Below are positions 22,318-32,240 of a stretch of DNA of 64,000 nt, piece by piece. Origin of the DNA: Chrysoperla carnea (Eukaryota; Arthropoda; Insecta; Neuroptera; Chrysopidae); the NCBI RefSeq assembly GCF_905475395.1, contig NC_058338.1, positions 94,659,435-94,723,434 on the forward strand. The letters run 5' to 3'. Under the pieces are notes generated by a model. That model worked only from the letters and a program-made list of their open reading frames with translations, ran no database searches and was not told the origin of the DNA. The translations under genes and the position numbers were made by a program. Positions within the stretch are counted from its first letter, which is position 1. The number at the start of each line of letters is the position of its first letter.

Positions 22318-22325
22318 ATATTAAC

Positions 22326-22510
22326 TGTCAACTAAAAGTTAGGGTTCATGGATTTATTTTTACGTGCCATATCGTAGAATATACGTTTATCAATCTAATG
22401 TTAATTTTTTTAGTCTCTTAAAAAATTATTTAAAAATATTTATTATTATTATGGGAGTTAGAATGGAAGTACTTTAGTTGACAGTTAGTATGCCGGACAC
22501 ATCCGTGGTC
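22326..22510. repeat. Family U inverted arms
   Basis: ACTGTCAACTAAAAGT at the left and ACTTTAGTTGACAGT at the right are inverted. The right arm (22370-22510) is the reverse complement of 24915-25040. Confidence 0.6.
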
Positions 22511-22728
22511 ACTGAAATATAAAGAGGCTTTCAGTGTCCGTGGTAGCGCAACCGCTTGAAAGATGGAAATACCTTCTCTTTTCATTCGCAGGCGCAGCAC
22601 GTGAATATTTAAGGGGTTATAGTCATATGAAGATTATCGACATTTTTTTAAACTAAGTATTTTCTATGTTGCCCTCAATAAAATGACCTGAAAATTTGCA
22701 TGCATGTTCAAAATGATGTTACAAAGGG

Positions 22729-22872
22729 CTAAAGACTTAAATTTTGTAAATTTTAATAAAAAAAAAAAATTTACAAATCTATGTACCAATCCTATGTGAG
22801 GTTATTATTTTTGTTAATATTTTAAATTCGTGTTTATAAAATGTGAAAACCAAAGTCTTTAGCCCTTCTAAA
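22729..22872. mobile_element. Small MITE-like inverted repeat
   Basis: AAGGGCTAAAGACTT near 22735 and its reverse complement near 22855 bound about 110 bp of AT-rich DNA. No target duplication is clear. Confidence 0.4.
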
Positions 22873-23086
22873 TACAATTTGTAATATGAATAATAATTTT
22901 TTGATTAAAAATTTCTCGAAAATTCGATAGGAACTTAATATAAGATTAAAAATTAATAAACTTTGGTTCGTGTATTATGACTATTATGTACTATTAAGAA
23001 ATTCGTGTATAAACCATTAAAATATTTTTGGTGACAAGAGATGGCATGGCAGTCAAAAAAATTTACATTAGGTACAGATATAGGTA

Positions 23087-23382
23087 CCAAGTGTTTTTGT
23101 ACCATCTAGGCATATACATATCTGTAGTATGACAGAATACATCCGTTTAGTAATGCATCTAAGCGAGAGAAGCTTGGAGAGTGGAAGTTTTTTAGTTAAT
23201 TAATAATATTTGTATGCAACAAAACTCCCACTCTCTGCATGCATACAACAAAAGTCTTGTGTATCGTATCTGTAGCCTTACAATATATGTATATAATACC
23301 TCTCGCTTAGATGCATTACTAAACGGATGTATTCTGTCATACTACAGATATGTATATGCCTAGATGGTACAAAAACACTTGG
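23087..23382. mobile_element. TA-flanked MITE with ~85-bp inverted ends
   Basis: CCAAGTGTTTTTGTACCATC... at 23087 is matched by its reverse complement ending at 23382, with near-perfect identity over about 85 bp. TA flanks both ends (23085-23086, 23383-23384). This pattern fits a Tc1/mariner-type MITE. Confidence 0.85.
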
Positions 23383-23384
23383 TA

Positions 23385-24850
23385 TGTAATACTCCACATA
23401 TATGGTAAACAGTCAATTTCCGAAATAAAATAGGTTATAATTATATTTTATATTAATAATTGTATAAATGTACTCGTAAATTTTAACGAGTTTATTTTTA
23501 TGTAAGTTAAGTTTGCTTAAAATTATTTTTAATTCTATATTAAACTAGGCCAGACCTTAGTTACACATAAATTTTTTATAAAAAATATTGATCGGATACC
23601 GACTTACATTTTTATATGATATGTAAGTTATAATTTGAGTCAATTTTTACTCAAATTGGGCAGATCTGTAATTTTTAATTGATTTCCAATTGATCATATA
23701 AAATTGCATACTTGAAAACGCTAACTGATTTATTTTTCCTAATGTAGGTAGTAGGTTTCCCTAATGGGGTTTTAATTTATGTAGAAATTTATTATTTATA
23801 TATTTAATTTTATATGTAAGAGTATTTTAAATCAGACCAGATAAAAATTTTGCATTTTGCACAAAATTCTTTCAAAAAGGTTCGTTTCCATAATGTCAAA
23901 ATGTAGGTAGTTTTATATACATGTTTTCTTCTCGACGCCAGATGTCAGCAATAGGAAAAAAACATGGCCGCGCCCATATGAACAAGAAAGATCGTTACGC
24001 CTTAATGCGAGAATTTTAAATTTAATATAAACGCTTAAATTATTTATGCAGATACAATTTATTTTTTTAATATATATAAATTATTCTTGAAAATTTGACA
24101 AACATATATTTAAAAAAAAATTTAATTTTATTTATTTTTTGCAAAAATATACACGTTTGTTATTTCTTATTTCTATTATACTATAATTAATTGTCTGTGA
24201 TTGGGAGCTGTAACCCAATTATTTTTCCTTTTAGAATTTAAATTAACTGTTAAAGCAACACGGAGAGCTAGGTTCAATCTGACATCAGAACATGATGTCC
24301 CAAATCAAACTCTGAACTTTTGTTTAAGTTATTTTTTGAATATATAATTTGTCAGGCGCGGATACGGGTTCCAAAAAATACTTAAAAATTTTTTGAAACG
24401 TACAACTTTACATTGAGGAATTGCTAGTTTTAGAATTTAACCAAATGTCTAATTTACTTGGACTATATGTAGGGGAAAGTGGTCTATAATGATCCCTCGT
24501 TGTTTTAAGTAAACCATTAAAGCCATTTAGTATTTTTATCGATAGATATGGCTTCCGCGCGATCAAATTAATCGTTCAACAAAGACTTATGGTAAAAGCT
24601 AATTTGTGTTTCGTAGCAAAAATATAAATTTTACTGCTTATGGTTTATGGTAAGACAAATTTCAACGTAAAATTTCTTTTTTTGTGGTAGTTTTTGCCAG
24701 TTGGGTGTTTTACTCTTGACTTTTATTGACTTTTAATAATGTACTATTGAATTTACATCAAATTTATTATACGCCTTATTTTACTAATGTACTATATGTC
24801 ATTACTTCTATGGAAATATATCATTAGAATATGATATAATAGAAAGACAG
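23385..24850. other. AT-rich spacer, no gene seen
   Basis: No ORF with a domain and no long inverted repeat. A short match to the 10.2-kb MITE (AAAAAGGTTCGTTTCCATAA) occurs at 23875-23896. Confidence 0.45.
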
Positions 24851-25040
24851 GTGGTATTCTAACTATTATAATCATTCATGCGGTTGCATCGCCACGAGTT
24901 TGTCCACTAAACTAACTTCAACTAAAGTATTTTCATACTAACTCCCATCTGATGGGACCCATCATAATAAATATATTTGTTAATAATTAATTAGCGACTA
25001 AAAAATTAACATTAGATTGATAAACGTATATTCTAATATT
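24851..25040. repeat. Family U copy
   Basis: GGTATTCTAA near 24852, then CAACTAAAGTATTTTCATACTAACTCCCAT and AATTAACATTAGATTGATAAACG match the family consensus. It lies directly upstream of the transposase fragment at 25150. Confidence 0.6.
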
Positions 25041-25149
25041 CGAATATATATAATACATTCGAATTTCTGCTTCAAAAAATTAAAGAGTTTTATTGTTTAG
25101 TTGATGAAACACAATATATCATTGAAATATATCTGATAATTGTGAATTA

Positions 25150-25560
25150 ACAGAAATTCAAAAATACAGACTGTATTATCTTTGTGGTTGTGCAGTATTT
25201 GTTTTGTCCTCTGATTGCCAAGTATGTGAAAGAGCAATTAATTCTCCAATACCTTTCTCAAATGGAAGTGCTGACTGTACAGACGCAATAAATCGTGGCC
25301 ACTTAAAACATCCTAGTAAGGCAGTACATCAACTTCTGAAAAAAGCAGTTTTCACTAGCTATGAAAAATCATTATTGCATCTGCAGTTAAACACACACTA
25401 TTTTTGAATGCCACAAAATACGTTTGGAGAAATTCATTTCCTTACGGCTTCACATTTTTGCTAAAAATTTAACGGTGCAACCAGAAAACCAAAATTTTGT
25501 TGTTTTTAGTTCTCGAAGTGCATATATGCGTACGTACTTCTACAAAGACTGTTGGCAAAT
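25150..25560 (+). pseudogene. Fragment of a THAP/P-type transposase C-terminal domain (copy 2)
   Basis: The frame reads Tyr-Arg-Leu-Tyr-Tyr-Leu-Cys-Gly-Cys-Ala-Val, then Cys-Gln-Val-Cys-Glu, then His-Leu-Lys-His-Pro-Ser-Lys-Ala-Val. This resembles the C-terminal Tyr-x-x-Gly...Cys-x2-Cys...Leu-x-x-Pro-Ser region of THAP9/P-type transposases, from recall of the family. No catalytic domain is attached. Copies at 12400-12760 and 54490-55020 show that this piece has been amplified as a repeat. Confidence 0.5.
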
Positions 25561-25794
25561 AAATTATTTAAATTTTTGCAACAATATTAATATTATGACA
25601 ACCTGTTTTTTAAATGATATTACTAATTTACTTATTGTCAGTATAGACCTTTTCATCGATTTGCTTTTTTTCAGTCATTTGTCAAAAAACTATTCAACCA
25701 AAGCAAATTAAATATATTTTATCTTTGTCAAACAGCGCTTTTTGACTAGGATAGAAGATATATAATATTTCTTTGCTTTATTGACATCTGTCTG

Positions 25795-26620
25795 ATGCTG
25801 GTCTTGAGCGACCAATTAGGATTTCAGCTAGCAGGATAAAATATAACTATATGCAGCGTCAAATTTAAAAGATGTAACTTCATGATGACGCTTGACGCCA
25901 GTGTTGCCAGAATAGGTTTTCTAAAACTCGCCAATTAGCAGTGCGCTGAAGTATCCCAAAAGTAACCCAATTACGGATGGTAATAAATAGATGAGAATTT
26001 CTATATATAATTTCTGTATGACACACAAGTATGATATTTACGCATGTGCATCTTAGCGCGCCAGTCATAAAATATTTCTGATAGCGATAATCGACTGTCA
26101 TAAATACAAATTATGTAAATTGATCACTTTTCATAATATAATTTTTTAATACACGAGAAGACTATTACAAAATAAAATTCATATTTCTGAAAATTAAAAA
26201 TAGCCCTAATGGCTATTAGTCGGCGACAGAAAAATTTAACCGCCAATCGATAATTGAAATAGCCCAATCTGGCAACAGTGCTTGACACTGAAAATATCCA
26301 TAATGGGTGGTGAATATAATTATCAATTGTTTAAAAAAATTCTTTGGAAATGGCAATCAATTGAAAATAAAGTTTTTTTTTTTTTTAAATTAAACCTTTA
26401 TTCTCGTTTTATTAAAACATTAAAAAAATATATATTATAAATTTATATTTATTTATAAATAATATATACTTTTCTATGATAAAAAGTCTAAACAATATGT
26501 TTAGTTTTTTACGATTTGACGCTGTGGAAGTTTTTTTTTCATCCAGATTGCAGAACGGCCTAAACTGACCACGTGACCTAATATGACGCTCAAACTCAGC
26601 GCCAAGCGTCATCATGAAAA
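25795..26620. mobile_element. MITE with TGATGACGCTTGAC ends (copy 2), rearranged
   Basis: The ends CATGATGACGCTTGAC (25881) and GCGCCAAGCGTCATCATG (ending about 26616) match copy 1 at 5079-5585, as do the internal GGTGGTGAATAT and TTCTTTGGAAATGGCAATC blocks. 25795-25870 repeats a piece of the left subterminal region. It is interrupted by the hAT-like MITE at 25899-26280. Confidence 0.75.
25899..26280. mobile_element. Nested hAT-like MITE with 8-bp target duplication
   Basis: The ends are CAGTGTTGCCAGA and TCTGGCAACAGTG (one mismatch as inverted repeats). Flanks are CTTGACGC (25891-25898) and CTTGACAC (26281-26288), 7 of 8 identical. The CAGTG terminus and 8-bp duplication fit hAT. Confidence 0.85.
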
Positions 26621-27295
26621 TACACCTTAATTGTCAAAGCGATGGAATAATGTTGGTATTTAGGTGGCGGAAATAAGTGAGATTAAGGGAAGTAAAGTCC
26701 CAAAGACATAAACGGAACAATACACGCACTAAATTGACCGTTCTGTAGAAAGAGAAAAAGCGACTCTACGGCCAATACTTGTCTCTTTTCTATAGGTCTG
26801 TAGAAATTCTAGAAAGAGACAACTACTTACGCTACATTCGCTTTATCTCTATTATAGTTTCTTGCCCGTAGTTACTAAACATTTTCTATGCCTTTGAACG
26901 CGATGATCTTTGTTTTTACAGTTGAAATTTCCCAGTGAAGCGGGCGGATAAATACTATAAATATCAAAAGGCATAAATAAATTAATGATTATATTTTATT
27001 AAGAGTGAATCTTTTATATATTCTTTTATTTACAAATAAAAATAAAATATATTTACAACTAGATTTTCACTAAAAACTTAATTTAAAATCTAAACTTTAA
27101 CATCTTTAACAAGGATTATAAATATAGACCGGTCTTTACATCGAAAAATGAATTGGGTCTCTGATCCAGCCTTCTCATCATTTATTATTCTCATCATATC
27201 CCCTAAAACACTTCTAGCCTACTCCGATAATTCTCATTCACGTTTATTTCGAAAAATAACGATCGTTCTCACGGATTCGTAAAAAATGGTGTTTT
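26621..27295. other. Spacer, nothing recognised
   Basis: No ORF or inverted repeat of note. Confidence 0.45.
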
Positions 27296-28362
27296 TATAC
27301 CATGTATATATGAAATATACATAATATATTAAGTTTAGTACCAAGTTTGTAACGCTTAAAAATAAAGATGCTACGCACAAAATTTTGCTATAGGTGTTTA
27401 TAGAATCACCTAATTAGTCCATTTCCGTTTTCCCGTCCGTCCGTCCGTCTGTGGACACGATAACTCAAAAACGAAAAAAGATATCGAGCTGAAATTTTTA
27501 CAGCGTACTCAGGACGTAAAAAGTGAGGTCAAGTTCGTAAATGAACATCATAGGTCAATTGGGTCTTGGGTCCGTAGGACCCATCTTGTAAACCGTTAGA
27601 GATAGAACAAAAGTTTAAATGTAAAAAATGTTCCTTATCAAAAATTAAACATCTTTTGTTTGAAACATTTTTTCGTAAACATCACTGTTTACCCGTGAGG
27701 GCGCCAATTAGGCGGAAATTTTATAATATGTACTATACTTGATTATCAGTTAAGCATGTGTCACATGTTTGTATGTGTTATGTGATAAAGAAATCAACAC
27801 TGACTATGCATGGTATTTCAACAATTAAGGTAGTACCAGCATGAAATCACTTTTCGACAGATTTGGCCGAATTTTATTTCTCGGGTTTATAATAGCTTTA
27901 TTTATGAATTCCTAAAATTTCATAATTTTTGACCGTTTAGATCGCGAGATATTTAAAGACAAAGTTCGCGATTTATAGGGTCATGTCCCATTTAAAGCAT
28001 GTAAAATGTCCGGTCTCTCCAACTATTTTTTATGATATTATTATATATTGAAGAAAAAGTAGAAAAAAATGTTTATACAATACAATTCTAAAAAAAAAAT
28101 TTAGAAATTAATTTTCACTTTCGAGATATTAATTTTGACGTAAATTGATCGAAATTGGGACGTTGTCATAATTATTTCCCATTTTAAACGGTCAAAATTT
28201 CTGAAACTTTGGGAATTAATAGTAAGCATTATTAAATTCTTAAATTTAATTTTTCGTTAAATTCTGTCGAAAAAAAAATTGTACCATTGCTTTAACATAG
28301 AAACTGCAAATACCATGCTGGTACTACCTTAACTCAGTCAATTGTTTGTTTTCACTTGTTTT
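27296..28362 (-). repeat. Repeat family R, full-length copy split by a MITE
   Basis: Runs from TTATACCATGTATATATGAAA to the left end CAATTGTTTGTTTTCACTTG in minus orientation. The family sequence CAACAATTAACTCAG is interrupted after TTAA by the 500-bp MITE at 27829-28328. Confidence 0.88.
27829..28328. mobile_element. MITE with TTAA target duplication
   Basis: The ends GGTAGTACCAGCATG and its exact reverse complement are flanked by TTAA on both sides (27825-27828, 28329-28332). The empty site in other R copies has one TTAA. This fits a piggyBac-type MITE; a TA duplication with one extra terminal base pair cannot be excluded. Confidence 0.85.
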
Positions 28363-28363
28363 T

Positions 28364-28860
28364 AAGTTGACATATGCTTGAAATTCGAAAAATAACTTTT
28401 ATCGATAACAATGCTTCAAGCGAAAAATATTGGGTGTGTAGACGCACATCTTACGCAAACATTTAAACTTGACCTACGTTTTTAAGCTCCATGAAAAGCT
28501 CACTCTACTCCATAACTGGTAATCGATATAGATGAACACTTTAAATTAGAAAGTTGTTATTGATTAAAACAGTAAAATTTTTTGTTCGAAACATTTTTTC
28601 GCAAGCCGTACAGTTTAGACAAAAAAGGACTGACTGAAGTTACACCCAAAATTTTTATTTCGTATAATTGTTTCTGTGAAATCTAGGCATTCTTATTAAA
28701 AAAAAAACCAATAAATCTTGACAAAATATGGTATTAAACAAAAGTGGTAGAAAAAAGATTTTCGATCCTTTGAAAAAATCTGTTTCAAATTTAAAGTGGT
28801 TAAAAACCATACGCCATTTATCAGAGCACTTTAAACGAAAATGATCGGAGTAGGCAATAA
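28364..28860. repeat. Single-ended relative of the 47.5-kb inverted-repeat element
   Basis: AAGTTGACATATGCTTGAAATTCG and the CTCCATGAAAAGCTCACTCTA block match the arms at 47548-48188. Only one arm is present. Confidence 0.55.
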
Positions 28861-28867
28861 ATCTTTT

Positions 28868-29720
28868 TTGAAGGAATGCTAAAAGTTAGTTGAGGAAATA
28901 AGACTTTTGAGGTCAGAATTTAATAGTAAAACTCCGGTTTTTACGGAACCGAACGCAAAATGTTCGTATAGAGGGCGAGGAAAAAGTCAGTTTGGTCAGA
29001 AAGTGTAGTCTTTAAATTTACACGTCTGAGCACGCTTACAAGTTCGTAATAACCAATCATGCTGAAAAATCATGAAAATGGGAAAAAAAACTAATAGATG
29101 TTATATTTTGAACTATTTTGAGCGTTTTTTGTTCTTTAACATTTTTTTTCTAAACCACGCCGTTTTTTAGATACAACCCTTGTGGAAATAAATCTGTTCT
29201 GGAAATGTCGGAAAAAGTCTAAAAATATCAAATAAATTATTAATCAATCATTTAATGACAGAAAATGGTAATAGATTGAGACTCTTTCGGAAGAAATATT
29301 CTGAGTTCTCCTAGAAGACTTTTTCAGAATTCATCAGAGATTTCATGTAAATTTAGTTAGCGAAATAAAGTAAGAATAGGACTTTTTCAGAGATAGTTTT
29401 CTTCACATATTCTTTTTCTGAATTTTAAATCAAATATTATGAGTTCCAAAACAGATTTATTTTCACAAGAGAAACGTTTTTGAGCTAGTCTAATTCAGAG
29501 TTCCAAAGACTTTCAGAGTTTTCTAAGACTTATTCTTCCTCAAATATTTTTTCCACCAGGAAGTGTTAAAAAAAATTCGTTATTTTGATGAAAATTTGAT
29601 CTGACAAAATTAACGATTATTGTGTGGTTTTGATCAAATATTTGATTCAAAATCAATTGGATCCTATGTTTTGGACATTCTTAAACAATTTTTGTACTAC
29701 GTTTATAAATGAAATGAGTA
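28868..29720. repeat. Dispersed repeat family S, copy 3
   Basis: GTTAGTTGAGGAAATAAG at 28877 parallels 15524, and AACGATTATTGTGTGGTTTTGATC near 29610 parallels 15776. A short unrelated stretch lies between. Confidence 0.6.
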
Positions 29721-32240
29721 GCGTCAGAATCCCGACTCAATTTTCGAACTGGAGATCGGTCTATAACAGTACCTACTGAATGGATATATTAGTGCAAAAT
29801 CAGAGAGAATTGAACTGCAGAGCGGAAGAACTTAACGCAACGTTAAGAAAAAAGGCTTCTGTTTGTTTGAAGAAAATGAGTTTACATATATATCAACTCT
29901 TATCTATTCTCTCTGGCATCTATTTTCTATAAACTAGTTTTTAATGTAGCAATTTATTAAGAAATTTATGTAAATTACAATTTTTACATTACACGATTTG
30001 TAAATTATCTAAAGAAAATGTGTCCGTTCCTACTGAAGGAAATTGTTCCAAATAGATGTACTTACGGTTATTCATTCTTTCTTTTTTTTAAACTAACCGA
30101 ATTTCGTTCGCACTAAATCTGAAGATTCTTAGTGTGTGGACAAGAAGTTTACGAAATTCAGTAAAGGCTTTTTTGATAATTAGCACTGATTGTTTTGAAA
30201 TTACGTATTGACATGTAAAGTCAAAATATGTAAAAGCAGAGGTGGATCTACCTTAGGGCTTTTTGCGCTAGAATCTAGGGTCCCGTGAATACAAAAGGCT
30301 CCCAATATATTTTATTGTCCCTTTTTTCCCGATACCTACATCACTATACAATAGGATTTTTTCACAAAATGACAATTAGCTGAGTAATTAGGCAGGCAAT
30401 TGTCCCAAGCATAACGCTTAATAATACAAGCTGATAATTTTCATTTAAAAAAAATACACATCCGGTTTTTAAACAGTTAGGAGAAAAATAGTAGTTTAAA
30501 CAAAAAATACTTTGAAAAAAACCTTTCCTTTTTTTTATATGAATCATCTAGTGCGTCAGGTCAGACCGACTGTTGCCACGGGGACGCTTTCGCCACTTAT
30601 GAAAATTGTTTTATAGACAAATATAGATCAACGTTTGCTATAATGTCAATGTTACTAAGGTTTTTTTTAACTTAATGTGGTTTATAATATTTTCAAAAAA
30701 CAATTCTAATTATTCTTCTCATAAGAAGTATGTTTATAATTCGAAAATCTGAAACTACATTTAATCCTTAAAAATTACTATTTTTCTCTTAATTATCGCT
30801 TTGAAAAACCAGACGGGATTATTTTTTTTAATACTGAAGTATTTTTCGCCCCAAATTATTTGATTTATTACACTTTGATTGCACAATATCTTTGTTCTCA
30901 GCTTGAAGGTAGTTCCTAGCATGAAGAATGAACACAACTATGGATTTTCGATATCTGTAAAGTACATACGATCAGTATTTTGTTTAAACCAGGATCGAAC
31001 TCTTGAACGGAATGTTAAATTATTTTGTATATATGCATTAGCTACGAACACACTTTCTTTTTTTATTCAAATAAAAATTATTATATTAATCATTTAAATA
31101 TTATAAGAAAAATGAACCCCTCTAAAAAAAATGTACCCTACAACGAAAATAAAGATTAATCCAAAAGTTTAGGAAGCTGATGATCGAAATTTGCATTTTA
31201 TATAATGCCTAAAAAATTATCAGATCCCTAATCAAAACATATTTTGAATATTTGTTTTTACATAACGAGTTTATTTACGACAATACTGATCCATCATTAC
31301 ACAAGACAACAATCAAAATTTATATTCCATAATATCAGCAATTTTTTTGTTTATACAAATTTTTAGGATGGCGATCGAATTGTGCTTGTGAAATATTAAA
31401 ACAAAAATTTCTTGAAATTTTTTTTAAAGTGTAATACATAATTCTTTTATTCGAAAAATATCTGAATCTGATTAAAAAAAAGCAGGCAAAGGAGGATTAT
31501 CTATAAGGCAAAGTAGACATGTGCCTACATGGGTGAGGTTATAAAGGTCAGGGCGCACGCTTGGAAGTTTTTAAACAAAAATTAAATTAATTGTGTAAGT
31601 ATGCAAAAAATTACAATCCGTTGATATTGACTCTGCCTAAGATATTACTTCTTCATAATTTGGTCGGAAAATATTCAGAGTGACAGTATATCTAATGGGT
31701 CTTTCAACAAAAAGTGTCGTTTTAAAGTTCCATCTTTTTTCAGGTGTCAACATACAACTGTGATTCGATGAACGTTTGACAAAGAAAAACTCTACAAGAA
31801 GGAACAAGAAGCCTTAGAACTCTCAATAGTTCCAAGAATATGAAAAGGGCACATACAAGATACGGAAGATAAAGCTCACAAAGAACTAGAAAAATGGTCT
31901 TTATTGAGAAACTTTTTTTGTTACCGGGGGAACGTTAATTTTTGAAACTACCTACGGACGCTATTCAGAATTCATATAAATTTCGAAATATCGATGAAAA
32001 ATCAGGTTTTGATAATTCAATTCTAGAAAACTCAAATGTTTTATTTTGTTTTTCTATCCATTTTCCCTAACTTTTCCAGATCGATTACCATCCATGATTT
32101 TAAAATAATGTGCTTTAAAATATATTTCTATGATAACAAAAATTCCAAAAATAAAAATGTTGTTGATTAATTTAAAAATTATCAAAAACGATGAAATTTG
32201 AATATGGAGGAATAGAAAATGAAAATCGATTTGTTTTCAT
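29721..32240. other. AT-rich spacer, no gene seen
   Basis: ORFs at 30362-30547 and 30879-31097 are low-complexity and unsupported. The last 200 bp are the likely 3' UTR of the V-ATPase gene. Confidence 0.45.

Larger units (their letters stand above)
19716..22325 (+). mobile_element. Candidate composite transposon carrying ZF-B
   Basis: Two identical 251-bp MITEs in direct orientation (19724-19974 and 22067-22317) bracket the whole ZF-B gene. The outer flanks are the same 8 bp, ATATTAAC (19716-19723 and 22318-22325). The inner flanks differ (CATCAACC on the left copy, ACTGGGAC on the right). The outer flanks together rebuild the intact family-U sequence TTGACATATTAACTGTCAAC, which also exists uninterrupted at 10150-10165. 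The simplest reading is one 2594-bp insertion with a single target duplication. Confidence 0.8.

Noticed and set aside
25424-31097. Small ORFs at 25424-25711, 25880-26101, 26412-26615, 30362-30547 and 30879-31097
   Set aside because: They lie within repeats or AT-rich spacer and lack any recognisable motif.
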